NCBI GenBank assembly: GCA_964036045.1
Contig: OZ038380.1
Span: forward strand, 164,927,872 to 164,991,871
Reading direction: 5' to 3'
DNA length: 64,000 nucleotides
Source: Eutreptiella sp. 'Long Island Sound 2002'
Lineage: Eukaryota > Euglenozoa > Euglenophyceae > Eutreptiales > Eutreptiaceae
Below are positions 52,339 through 61,926 of this stretch, one piece after another. How positions within the stretch are numbered: position 1 is the stretch's first letter; every line of letters begins with the position of its first letter. The notes beneath the pieces were generated by a model, which searched no databases, had not been told where the DNA came from, and saw only the letters and a program-made list of their open reading frames with translations. The translations under genes were made by a program, and so were the position numbers.

Positions 52339-54166
52339 TTTTGAGACATGGCCACGAGGGCCAAAAACATTCACAAATGCGGCCAACGGTCCGAAGTTCT
52401 GCCCTACTTAGACATATCTACATGCTCATATATCGGGCCTAGGTGTTTCCACTAACTTAAGGTACCAATGGCTAGGCGACCTCAATTTTGGCACTTCCCA
52501 TATGTAAAAAAGGAAAACAGAACGTCAAACTGGTCCTGCGCTGCAGTGCAGCGTTCTCCAAGTGGGCCACCATTCTTTTGTGCATAGGTGTATTGGTGCA
52601 GTGGTTGTGGAATACTAAAATGAGAAAACAGAATGAAAACAACAAGGGCGCACACAGGCAAGGGCAACAGCTTCGTGAAGATAAACTCAAACCAGTTAGT
52701 TAACCCAGTCCAATGTAGATCCACTTGCTCCAGCGAGTGATTATTTAATCAAACCTGGTTCTTTTCGGCGAATGTTTTCAAATTCATTGATCCATTTTAT
52801 GGCTGCTTGGGCATTGAGCTGTGTTGTTGACTTGATGTTGAAGTCAGAGGCTGTTCTTGACCATGCCTTCGCCATTGCTTGTTGATAGCGTGGACGATCG
52901 TTGAGTAGTGTCTTGAGGCGTAGAAGTACTTTTGGATCTTTCATATCGAATTGATGAGGTGCTGGGGGGTTGATGGAATCGATGGACGCTTTGGGGTGGT
53001 TCGTGGTTTTTGATGGAAATTGAGTGCTCGAGTTGGTACTTGTTGAGCTGTCTTGGAGACTGGGCAATGAGGCATTTTCCGAATCGTTCCTTGAATCTTC
53101 CTTGCCATTTCTCTCATCTTCCGAGCTGGAACACGAGTCGTTTCCCTCCTGAGCATCACTTCGTGAGCCTTCACTCGAGCGTTCTTCGTGACCTCCATAA
53201 ACATTAAGCGGTTCGGTGAGTTCATCGTCCTCCTCGTCTTCTGTGAGTGTTCTGGCTTGTGATCTCTGGTGGCTTTTGTGAAGAGACTGAGAGACAGTTT
53301 GGGTAGTGTCTTTTGGCTCAATGCGTCGGAATTTCTCGTATTCAATAATCAACGGTTTGGGAGGACCTTCTAGTTTGCGCCTTTGCCGGCAGTTCATACA
53401 CCGTAGTGGTTGGTGCAAACCTTTCCGTTCAAACCATTCGGCGCTGTCTTGCGGTGTTACGAAAATATCTCCGCAGGTCTTGCACTTGATCGGTTGGCTT
53501 TCCTCTGATGCCGAACTTTCTTCCTTTGGGTGCGGTGACTTTCGGCGGCGTTGTTTCGGAACCATTCGCCAGGCTTCTTCTTCATCATAATCAGTGGATT
53601 GTGATTCTGATTCATTAGCGTCATCGATATCTCCGGCCCGAAGGGTCTGCAGAGCATCAAATTGATTTTGACTTGCAAACTTAGATATATTAGAAGCTGT
53701 TGCCCTTACCTGCCCTTTGAAGCTTGTACCTGTTGGAGGCATCAAATTGTCAAAGTTTAAGTTGTTCGAGGCACGTGGTTTTTCCGGTGCTGGTTCTGCG
53801 ACAGAGAGAGAATATGGGCTGTGGGTAATCTGTGGACCTTGCTCTGTTGTTTCTGAGCTTCGTGTTGAAAGCGAATGTCTAGAGGAGCGTGAAGAAGAAT
53901 GCTTGTACCAGCATTTGTGCCCGAATTTACAGCTTTCTTGGAAGCGACATTCAATTGAGGATGCTTTACGGCGAAACGAAATATAGAAACTTACCAGAGT
54001 TAAGTAGTTCGGTATTTCTTCGGAGAAGTCTGCGCACAAGATGCAGCTGCGCAAATCTTGCATTTCGATCTGCAATACTTCAGCTTTGGTCCCACCAGCA
54101 TTTCGATCTGAAGGTTTTTTGAAAAGACTTCTTTGTTGGATTCATTGCGCAAGCGCGCGCGATTTT
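52339..54166 (-). mobile_element. 1.83-kb retroposon with zinc-finger ORF
   Basis: The 18-bp duplication and a short T run at the left end (poly(A) in minus sense, after CATGTCTC) are hallmarks of LINE-type target-primed insertion. The 5' end in element sense starts AAAATCGCGCGCGCTTG. One long ORF is present (52741-54075); no RT. It is either a non-autonomous LINE derivative carrying only an ORF1-like gene, or a retrocopy of a cellular mRNA. Confidence 0.85.
52741..54075 (-). CDS. CCCH zinc-finger plus zinc-ribbon protein, 444 aa
   Basis: Residues 43-59 form a CX5CX5CX3H zinc finger (C43, C49, C55, H59), a type that usually binds RNA. Residues about 196-234 have CKTCGDIFVT ... WFERKG ... RCMNCRQRRK, which fits the small zf-trcl zinc-binding domain (C198, C201, C226, C229). 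Between and after are Ser/Glu-rich low-complexity stretches and an acidic EDEEDDE patch. The C-terminal 60 residues are helical and charged. A short upstream frame from ATG 54145 (21 codons) precedes it in another phase. The pairing of an RNA-binding finger with a retroposon suggests an ORF1-like nucleic-acid-binding role, but a captured host gene is equally possible. Confidence 0.65.
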   Translation of the reverse strand: MQIEMQDLRSCILCADFSEEIPNYLTLVSFYISFRRKASSIECRFQESCKFGHKCWYKHSSSRSSRHSLSTRSSETTEQGPQITHSPYSLSVAEPAPEKPRASNNLNFDNLMPPTGTSFKGQVRATASNISKFASQNQFDALQTLRAGDIDDANESESQSTDYDEEEAWRMVPKQRRRKSPHPKEESSASEESQPIKCKTCGDIFVTPQDSAEWFERKGLHQPLRCMNCRQRRKLEGPPKPLIIEYEKFRRIEPKDTTQTVSQSLHKSHQRSQARTLTEDEEDDELTEPLNVYGGHEERSSEGSRSDAQEGNDSCSSSEDERNGKEDSRNDSENASLPSLQDSSTSTNSSTQFPSKTTNHPKASIDSINPPAPHQFDMKDPKVLLRLKTLLNDRPRYQQAMAKAWSRTASDFNIKSTTQLNAQAAIKWINEFENIRRKEPGLIK

Positions 54167-54184
54167 AACCTCTGCACCCGCTTT
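54167..54184 (+). repeat. 18-bp target-site duplication (right)
   Basis: Exact second copy of AACCTCTGCACCCGCTTT; A2 pol continues. Confidence 0.93.
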
Positions 54185-54811
54185 CCCTGTTGGGAAGCCA
54201 GTGCTACACATGCAGCCTGTGCACACAGGTGAACCCGTGGCCCGGAGTGCTGATGCTCTGGCGCGGCCTGCTGCTAATAACATGCCATTGTCTGAGCATG
54301 ACACTAAAGAACTCCGACGGCTGTTGTACCTGAAGGCCGAAGGTATTGAGCGCCAAGAGCGGCTGCAATACCTCAGACAGACCTGGAAATACTCCATCTG
54401 GTCTGAGGAGGACGATGAGTCCTATACGCTGCCTGATCCTGAGATACCTCTAGTGTATTCTCTACACCATGGGCAGCAATGTGCCCCTGAATGGGACGAT
54501 GGTACTGTGCCTGCCGAAACTGCTGATCGGCAGAAAAAGAAAGAACATGGAAAAAGCAACCTCCATGCTGAGGAGGATTTCCTTCAGAAACTCGAGAGTC
54601 TTAACCTTGACCCCCGCCTGAAGAAACTGCTGATAACCTATGAGGAGGTGTTTGGCGCCTTGCCGCCTCCCCTTTCTTGTAAAAAACTGGTCCAGATGGA
54701 CCTGAAATTGAAACCAGAATTTGAAAAGACGCGAGTGAGGCGTCGTCCCTATCCCGCTCCACAGGAACAGGTTGAAGAAATCGAGCGCCAGATCCAAGAA
54801 TGCATTGATGC

Positions 54812-55608
54812 AGTAAGAAAAAGTGGTTTTCAATTGCTTTGAGGCATACTCTAGTTGTATTAGAGATGCACTGAGCATCCATGCATTTTTATCTTAGTAT
54901 TGGTCCAACCAAAAGTGGTGATAACACATTTTGACCTATGGAACCAAACACCCAATCAGGATATGGAGTGGACCCCTTAATCCCCTTTCAATGTGAAGTA
55001 AAACATCTTTTCCTGAGTTGACTGAGCACTGACATACCTAAAGTAGAGCCTATGAATTTATCTATGTTTTTCCATGAATTCTTAGCTATCCTAGTGGTAT
55101 GCACCCTGGGGGGGTGGGCACCTCTTTTTGAGAGGTCCTGGGTTCAATTCCTGGTCAGCCTAGCTAAGTAGGAAGATCCCATGTGACATGGCAGTGACCT
55201 CATCGCCACATACCATGCCACCTCAGCACATATGGGACCCAAAACAGGGAGTGCACATCTCCTAAGATGGCACTATGGAGAGAGAGTGATCCTGAGGCAG
55301 TTTTCTAACTCTTTTCCTAAAACATTTCAGCTATCTTTGTGAATATGCATTCATATGTGACCTGAGTTGCAGTTACTGTGAATATCCAATCATCTTTCAC
55401 TGTTTACACTGCAGCCCTTCATGCTTTGATCCTGAATTACCTTCTCCTTGCATACTTCTGGCTTGGGCTATCCTGGATTGACTTGGACTTACTGTATTTC
55501 AATAAACAAAAGCTTTTCATCTACCAAAACAAGCAGCAGGACACCCTACAGCAACAGCAAGCAGCAGGAGAAGCAAAAACACAGTGCTGAAAACACTATA
55601 AACTTTTC
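54812..55608 (+). repeat. 5' LTR of element B (797 bp)
   Basis: Begins AGTAAGAAAAAGT, as do the family A LTRs, and ends AACTTTTC before the primer site. The rest differs from the A LTR. Only one copy is in the window, so the left boundary rests on the break in A2 pol. Confidence 0.75.
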
Positions 55609-55626
55609 TGGTAGCAGAGGGGCGGA
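55609..55626 (+). other. Primer-binding site of element B
   Basis: TGGTAGCAGAGGGGCGGA; 6 bases before the gag ATG, an unusually short leader. Confidence 0.7.
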
Positions 55627-55631
55627 TTAAG

Positions 55632-56784
55632 ATGGACCCAGGAAGAGTGGACGCCGACGTGAAGACAGCGCCAGCGCCTGAGGCACCGGCAAGGCCGGCG
55701 CCTGGCGCTGTACCTTCGGTGGAGCCCTTACATGGGCCAGTGGATACGGCGGAGGACTCCCTGGATGGCCTCCAGACGGCCTTCGGGGCCCTGTCGGTCG
55801 AGGAAGTGGTCTCTCAGCCTCAGCCTGTGAAGAGGAAGAGAGAGAACGAGAGCGAGAAGGATGCTGGAGAAGGAGCAGACGAAGGAGAGGAACAAGGGCA
55901 AGACCCGACGCATGACCCTACCTTCGAAGGCGCACCAAGCGCTTCTGGCCTCCACGCATCACCCTCTCCCATAACCACCACACTCCCAGCCGCAGCAACA
56001 TCCACTTCCACAACCAACCCGCCTATGGCAGAGGGCACAGGCTTTACTGGCATGCCTCACTACCCCGCCTATGGTATGGGCCCACCAACCACTGCGCTCC
56101 ATGAGGCAACTACTGCCAGTGAGCATGTGGCTTCCAGCACTGCGCCGCGATGGTATGCAGCTGATTATCCCCATCCACTCCACGCTACTGGAACCTATGT
56201 GGATGTTCCTGGGTATGCTCCTGGGTATTCACCTGGGTATGCACCCTTGAGTGGGTTGAGGAGAGGACCCGAATCTCTGGGTGGCAGGAGTGGAGGATCG
56301 GGAAGATCCTCCAACAGGTCCCTGACGCGGTCGGAGATCAACGAGGTGCTCCGAGGAGCCACTTCGAAAATCGTGGGCGACCTCACACAAGAAATCCGTG
56401 AGAAGCTGGAGCCCCTGATGATCCCGTCCCACGCGTCGCCTACTACGGTGGGAATGTCACCCCACCGAGTACAGGCTAACCACCTGGCGGCAGGGCTGAC
56501 AAATACCCTGGGGAGCCTGAGGAGCAGACCGATGCCGACGCCTGCAGCTATTCCGAGAAGTCCCTTCGTGCCGAGAACGGCCCAGCTGCCCTACAGCCAC
56601 GTGACGAACTCGACGAGGGCCGAGCTGGACCAGCTGGGGCTGACAGCCCTAAGGGCAATGGTGGACGTGGAGCCTTATGGCTCCAGTGATCTAGGCGGAC
56701 ACCCCTCCGATGACGAGCCGCCGTCGATGGACTCTTCTTCGCCCTCAGATGACGAGGACCCTGAGGACCCCGAGGATCCCAAGG

Positions 56785-56816
<32 letters not shown>

Positions 56817-58137
56817 ACCCGACGCCCTGAAGGACGCCGAGCTCAGGAGGCGAAGGCTATTGCCACCTCCAAGATAGTGGTGAACCTGCCTGAGTTCACA
56901 GGCAAGGACCTCAGCGAGTTCGCTGAGAACTTTGGCCGGTTCCTACGACTGACCGGCCAAACCCACGCGAGTGGGCGAGTGAAGTGCGACCTGCTCCTGC
57001 AGTGCTGCAAGACCAAATACCTGGAGAAGCAGGTCAGGCAGATCGTCACTAACTCCGCCACCTTTGCCGATGTGTTGGTTGCCCTGGAGAGGCAGTACCC
57101 AACCTACGAGACCGACCTCTCCATCAGGGCCGAGATCCAGAACCTGCCCGTGCTGCCCAACAACCCCAAACCTGGCAGGGTCTCCGAGCTGTTGGCGGAC
57201 CTGGATCACTGGGCTGGACGAACTGACGCCCGGTTCCTACAGCAGCGACGACCTGCTGTTCTGGTTGTGCGCCAAGCTCCCCCGAGAGCTATGGGACGAG
57301 TGCCGTCTGACGGCTGAGCGCAAGGCTAGATCCCTCCGTTACGAGGATCTATGCGTGCTGCTCCTGGAGATGGCGCTGGAGAAGGAGAGCGACCAGCACC
57401 TGAACAACTACCGTCCTGGTGGTGGAGGTTCTGGAGGCAAAGGGTACCAAGGGTCCCGACCTGGGCAGGGGACTACCCCCAAACACGCCCACGCCCGTCT
57501 AATGGAGAACGTGAAGGAGCTATTCTGGTGTGATGCCAGAGATGAGCAGGGCCACCTGCAGCACGCCTCTGACTGCGAGCAGCGAGACTGCTTCGTCGTC
57601 CAGGGGAAGCAGCAGGAGAAGATCAACGGCGCCAAAGTGAAGCTGCCGGATCATTACCGCTGCACCATCACGTGTGCATTCTGCGGTAAGCGGAAGCACT
57701 ACGAGGATGAGTGCTACCATAAGCAACGCCTATCGGCGAAGCTTAAGGGGGAAGATCCTGGCAAAGGCTCAGGCAAAGGGGGAGGCAAGGCCAAAGGCAA
57801 CGACTCCGGCAAGGGCAAGTCGAAAGGACGTGGTCAAGGTGGTCAAGACAAGGGTCAAGGTGGACGAGGAGGAGGCGCTAACCGCCAGAACGACAACAAG
57901 AACAAGGACAAGAACGGAGGTAACCCCAACCCTAATCCAGTGGGGAACTCCGAGCCCTCTGGAGGGCAGTCTGGACCTACCACACGCTCACAGATGCAGG
58001 CCCAGCAAGAACAAGAAGCCAAGCGTGAGCATGAAGGTGGTGATGACGGCAATGCCAAGAAGAGAAGCCGTTTCATGAGGATGGCCCGCAAATTGCGGAA
58101 CAAGGGGTTCGAGGTGACCTGTCCCGCGGAATTCTGA
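55632..58137 (+). pseudogene. Gag, element B (one frameshift)
   Basis: Starts at ATG 55632. Acidic Pro/Ala-rich N-terminus, a basic KRKRENESEK stretch, repeats of PGYAPGYSPGY, a LTRSEINEVLRGATSKIVGD segment, a Lys tract, then the capsid-like domain from EFTGKDLSEFAENFG. One extra base near 57222, absent in B', shifts the frame. The zinc knuckle CAFCGKRKHYEDEC and a Gly/Lys/Asp-rich repeat tail follow in the second frame. It stops at TGA 58135-58137, which is in frame with pol. Confidence 0.88.
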
Positions 58138-58140
58138 CGG
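58135..58140 (+). promoter_or_regulatory. Gag-pol boundary stop UGA-CGG, element B
   Basis: GAA TTC TGA CGG GGA CGC; the frame is open across it into protease. The TGA is conserved in the antisense copy B' (followed by CAG there). UGA-CGG is a known leaky plant-virus readthrough context; leakage here is inferred. Confidence 0.55.
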
Positions 58141-61100
58141 GGACGCTCTGGTGGCACCCAAGTCCTGGTGTTTTGGGTACGTATCCGACTAGGGGGACGT
58201 GAATACCTGGGGGTACTGGATACTGGCGCCACAATATCTATAGTGGCCAAGAAAATTTTACCTTGTGGGAGCCTGAAGAACACCATGACCACCGCCGCCA
58301 TACGCATGGGGGATGGACATGTGGTGCACAGCTGCGGGGACTGTGAAGTGGAGGTACCTATGGGCTCTCGAACTATCGCCCATCGGTTCTATGTGATGGA
58401 CACTGAGGCCTTCGACTTTGTACTGGGTACTGACTTCTTCGTACAGCACTCCCAGATACAATCCCTGACGCTGCAAGCGCCCTACCTCCTCTACGTGGAC
58501 CACGGCAGTGGCAGAGAGTCTGTGCCACTGGAGCAGTCGGAACATACCTCGAGTTACCTGAGACTATCGAAGGAGGAGCCCTCGAACATGATGGCGGCCT
58601 CCAAAACTGAGGACTACCAACTATTGGGGGAAGTCCTAGACCAAGGTCTGAAGGAGTTGGGTTACTCTCGAGAAGACCTAAGTGTGGAGCTGTTCGCCAG
58701 CGACAAGCAGCATGTACTGGACCTATACTGCAGCAAGGGGAAGAACTGCAGCTACAAATTTTACTGGCCCTCTTTCGGGATGGCCTACGGGAACCCCAGA
58801 TTCAGTGAACTGGGGAAGGTGCTGACCAAGGTGGCCTTGGAACGTTCCCGTATGGTCCTGTGTTCCCCCGACTGGGGAGCCCATGGGGGCAACGAGTACT
58901 GGCAAACCCTCCTTGACAAGCTGACTATCAGCTCTGTGCGGTTACCTGATAAGGCCATCTACGTGCCTCTGGGACGCAAGACGCCCATTGGGAAGCCCGG
59001 ATGGGGGAGTATGCTCAGCGTGGTGGACGGAAGTCTTACCACCATCCCCTGGGAGGACCTGGACCCGACTCTGGTCCAGGCCATACAACGTGAAAGCGAT
59101 GGACTCGCCTTGGGTGACTTGAAGGATCGCCTACGACCTCAAGATGCTGTTGAAACTACACCCGGAGGAGATGAGTACGTCGTGACTGACACCAACGCCC
59201 CCAACTCTCCCTGCCATGTACCTGTTACTGATGGAGTCTCCGAGTGTGGACTATCTGAGCTACCTAGCTCTATCCACTCAGACGACGAAACTGAGCACGA
59301 CGCCTTCTTCGTGCAGACCGCGGTGGAGGAAGTGGAGAACGCCGAGTACGTCGCCCCACTAAAACCCCTACTCTCCATGAGGGTGGAAGACCCCGTGGAT
59401 GAAGAGCTGGACCCTCGATCCAGGCTCAGGGAGTATGTGGATTCCAAGAGGAAGTTGGTGGCGAAAAAGCTATGCTACGCGAAGCCTACCCGCAGCTCGT
59501 GGCCACTGAAGCAAGGACGTATGGGAGACCTATCCCAATTGAAGGAGGACCTAGAACAGAAGATCACCACCTGGCAAAAGGAGGTAGATCTCAAGCTCAT
59601 GAAGAGCGTGTGCGGCGCCCATGTGAGGACCCCAGAGGAGGACGACCTCTCGGAGGAATGTGTATGTGAACCCCCTCGAGCGTGCCTATGTTGCCATCGT
59701 CCACCGGAGATGGTCGAGCAAGACCTTCTATATGCCTACCAAGGGCTGAAGGATGCTACCGCGGGCGAAGAGTCGGTGGAGGACCACCTCCCGACGTCTA
59801 TTCAAGGGGCAAGCAACTTACACTCCGACGAGGACATGGAGGACAAGATCAAGGTATTGGACCCGCGGGTACAGAAGCTGATAAGGACCTATCTGGAGGT
59901 GTTCGGAGAACTACCCCCTCCAGCCTCATGCGACAAGCTGGTACAGATGGACCTCAAGCTGAAACCCGAGTTCGTGGGTCATAAGATTCGGAGGAGACCC
60001 TATCCAGCTCCTAAAGAGCAGGCCGACGAGATTGAGCAACAGATACAAGAATGTATCGACGCTGGCCTAGTCCTGGAGTACAAGGATGGGGACTACCCCC
60101 TACACTGCAGTCCCTGTTTCCTGGTGGCTAAACCTGGGTCTACAGCCAAACGGCTGGTAGTGGACTATGGAGAGCTGAACAAGAAAACGCTGAACCACTC
60201 AGGGTCCATTCCCAATATGGAGTCTACCCTGGACAAGATAGCCTCCTGTCGCTACAAGACCAAGATGGACAAGCGAAGTGGATTCTGGCAAGTGGACCTG
60301 ACGCCCAACGCGCAGGAACTACTGGCCTTCATCACCCCTCAGGGGAGGGTATTCAAGTGGAAGGTCATGCCATTTGGCGTGGCTAACGCACCTGCTCTGT
60401 TTCAAGAGCTGATGAACAAGATCTTGTCCATCCTACGAAGGAGACCTAAGGTGCAGGAGCTCATATCCCGTGGGGCCCAGATGGAGGCGCACATCGACGA
60501 TGTATGCCTCGGGACCAATACCCAGGAGGATCACCTAATCCTCTTGGGTGAGTTCTTTGCGGTCTGCCAGGAGAACCACACACGACTCAAGCTGGAGGAG
60601 TGTGAGTTCATGCAGGAGACCATGCAGTACTTGGGGTTTGACGTTGGCTATGGTTGGTGGACCCCAGCGGCCTCTAAGGCCAAACCCCTGATGGATGCCA
60701 AGGTACGACACGAAGACCCCAAGAAAGGACTTCATGATGTACGCAGTTTCATTGGGGCGTGCAACTTCTATCGCCGCCACATCAAAAACTTCACCTACAC
60801 CAGCGCTGTACTGACTGACTTGATCAAGAAGAGTACTACTTGGCGCTGGGGCCCACAAGAGCAACAAGCGTTTGACGAGCTCAAAGACAAGGTAGCCAAC
60901 GCTAAGTGCTTGGGCGTGCCTAGGGCACAAGGGGAGATTCTCCTGGTGACCGACGCCAGCAATGTGGGCGGTGGTGGAACGTTGTTCCAATGGCAAGCAC
61001 TAGAGAAGGAGGAGTTCGACTCGGCCATTTCCCAATGGGGGACGGAAGGTCTCAACCGAGATGGAACCCTCAAGCACAGCTACCCTGACGACAAGTGGGT

Positions 61101-61926
61101 CCTAGTACCTCTGGGCCACTGGAACTGGAAGTGGAACCAGGCCAGGGGGAACTATTCCACCTATGAGCAGGAACTGCTCGCGGGTATGCTGGTGCTATCC
61201 TCACAAGCACGACTGTTGGGGAGTAACCCTGTGGTCTGGCTATGCTACCAAGAACCGGTCCGCAGTTTCCAGAAGGGTCCCCCACCTGAGAAGGCCAAGC
61301 TACGTCGCTGGTGGACCTACCTCAGTCAACTACGGCTGACGGTACACCATATCCAGGGAGTGAAGAACGAGTGTGCCGACTACATCAGCCGCAACAACTT
61401 CGACGCCCTGATTGGTGCCCGGTCTGAAGCGCTCGCTAAGGAGGCGTTCAGCCGTATGGACGTACACCTGGACCTGAACATGACCAGGATACGCCCCCTG
61501 GATGGACTCCAACAATCGGAGTACCTACAGGAGTTTGGGGATATCTACCGGCGCCTGGAGAAACGCCTTGAATCCCTCCTGGTCAACCAAGACCAGTGGA
61601 AGCGGGACAAGAGCTACCTCTGGCACGAGGACCGCATCGTGGTGCCTAGTGACCGAGTCCCAGCGCTGCTGAAGTGGACCCATGAGTCCAGTGGTCATGT
61701 GGGTGCTGACCGTACCCTGAGGCTGTTCAAGCAGTGGTTCCACACTACGTGGACTGACGACCAACTGCGGAAGACGCTCCAGCCTATCGTGGACAAGTGC
61801 CCGTGCAGGTCCTGTAAACCAGGGGATATCAGGGACAGAGGTCTCTACTCGACCCTGCCCATCCCTCACTGTGCTAACAGTGTTCTATACGTGGACTACA
61901 CGGAGATGCCGAAGTTCGGGGGCTAA
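58138..61926 (+). CDS. Pol, element B: protease, Dam-like domain, RT, RNase H, integrase N-terminus
   Basis: 1262 open codons. Residues about 25-60: protease VLDTGATISIVA and VLGTDFF. About 180-260: Dam-like domain (SVELFASDKQH, MAYGNPRFSELGKVLTKVA, CSPDWGAHGGNEYW). About 560-850: RT with RRPYPAPKEQ, VVDYGELN, KMDKRSGFWQVDL, FGVANAPALFQ and HIDDVCLG (catalytic Asp-Asp, near 60495). About 930-1090: RNase H with LLVTDASNVGGGG and YSTYEQELLAG, then HHIQGVKNECADYISR. About 1180-1230: integrase zinc site (HESSGHVGADRT, CPCRSC). First integrase Asp: LYVDYTEMP. It stops at TAA 61924-61926, inside the integrase core, so a separate nonsense change is likely. Confidence 0.9.
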   Translation, partial: RGRSGGTQVLVFWVRIRLGGREYLGVLDTGATISIVAKKILPCGSLKNTMTTAAIRMGDGHVVHSCGDCEVEVPMGSRTIAHRFYVMDTEAFDFVLGTDFFVQHSQIQSLTLQAPYLLYVDHGSGRESVPLEQSEHTSSYLRLSKEEPSNMMAASKTEDYQLLGEVLDQGLKELGYSREDLSVELFASDKQHVLDLYCSKGKNCSYKFYWPSFGMAYGNPRFSELGKVLTKVALERSRMVLCSPDWGAHGGNEYWQTLLDKLTISSVRLPDKAIYVPLGRKTPIGKPGWGSMLSVVDGSLTTIPWEDLDPTLVQAIQRESDGLALGDLKDRLRPQDAVETTPGGDEYVVTDTNAPNSPCHVPVTDGVSECGLSELPSSIHSDDETEHDAFFVQTAVEEVENAEYVAPLKPLLSMRVEDPVDEELDPRSRLREYVDSKRKLVAKKLCYAKPTRSSWPLKQGRMGDLSQLKEDLEQKITTWQKEVDLKLMKSVCGAHVRTPEEDDLSEECVCEPPRACLCCHRPPEMVEQDLLYAYQGLKDATAGEESVEDHLPTSIQGASNLHSDEDMEDKIKVLDPRVQKLIRTYLEVFGELPPPASCDKLVQMDLKLKPEFVGHKIRRRPYPAPKEQADEIEQQIQECIDAGLVLEYKDGDYPLHCSPCFLVAKPGSTAKRLVVDYGELNKKTLNHSGSIPNMESTLDKIASCRYKTKMDKRSGFWQVDLTPNAQELLAFITPQGRVFKWKVMPFGVANAPALFQELMNKILSILRRRPKVQELISRGAQMEAHIDDVCLGTNTQEDHLILLGEFFAVCQENHTRLKLEECEFMQETMQYLGFDVGYGWWTPAASKAKPLMDAKVRHEDPKKGLHDVRSFIGACNFYRRHIKNFTYTSAVLTDLIKKSTTWRWGPQEQQAFDELKDKVANAKCLGVPRAQGEILLVTDASNVGGGGTLFQWQALEKEEFDSAISQWGTEGLNRDGTLKHSYPDDKWVLVPLGHWNWKWNQARGNYSTYEQELLAGMLVLSSQARLLGSNPVVWLCYQEPVRSFQKGPPPEKAKLRRWWTYLSQLRLTVHHIQGVKNECADYISRNNFDALIGARSEALAKEAFSRMDVHLDLNMTRIRPLDGLQQSEYLQEFGDIYRRLEKRLESLLVNQDQWKRDKSYLWHEDRIVVPSDRVPALLKWTHESSGHVGADRTLRLFKQWFHTTWTDDQLRKTLQPIVDKCPCRSCKPGDIRDRGLYSTLPIPHCANSVLYVDYTEMPKFGG

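Larger units (their letters stand above)
48177..54811 (+). mobile_element. Ty3 element A2 (5' part), interrupted by family B
   Basis: LTR, primer site, gag, protease, Dam-like domain and the start of RT lie in order. It inserted into B' gag and was later invaded by a retroposon (52339) and by element B (54812). Its RT core, integrase and 3' LTR would lie beyond the window. Confidence 0.88.
51158..54811 (+). pseudogene. Pol N-terminus, element A2: protease, Dam-like domain, start of RT (interrupted)
   Basis: Frame 51158-52338 plus 54167-54811, with the retroposon at 52339-54166 removed. Protease active site LDTGATLS at about residue 27, then VIGTDFLRRNP. Residues about 170-260 are the Dam-like domain: VELFAS, LAYANPPFSLLAKVLTKI and CTPDWGCSGEHAYWRRML, with YVPED after it. 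A linker of acidic sequence follows. The RT N-terminus has LLITYEEVFGALPPPLSC and KLKPEFEKTRVRRRPYPAP, ending at QECIDA where the LTR of B starts. Within these segments the frame is intact. Confidence 0.9.

Noticed and set aside
53930-54000. Tiny intron in the zinc-finger ORF (GTAAGT on the minus strand near 53992)
   Set aside because: The only possible acceptor would give about 31 bases, too short, and the frame is open without it.
54080-54145. 21-codon upstream frame of the CCCH retroposon as a separate gene
   Set aside because: Too short and in another phase; noted only as a possible upstream ORF.
54080-54166. Relict spliced-leader sequence at the 5' end of the CCCH retroposon
   Set aside because: The first bases (AAAATCGCGCGCGC) do not resemble a dinoflagellate spliced leader.
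57200-57320. Programmed frameshift in B gag
   Set aside because: B' lacks the extra base and is open there, so the shift is a private mutation of B.
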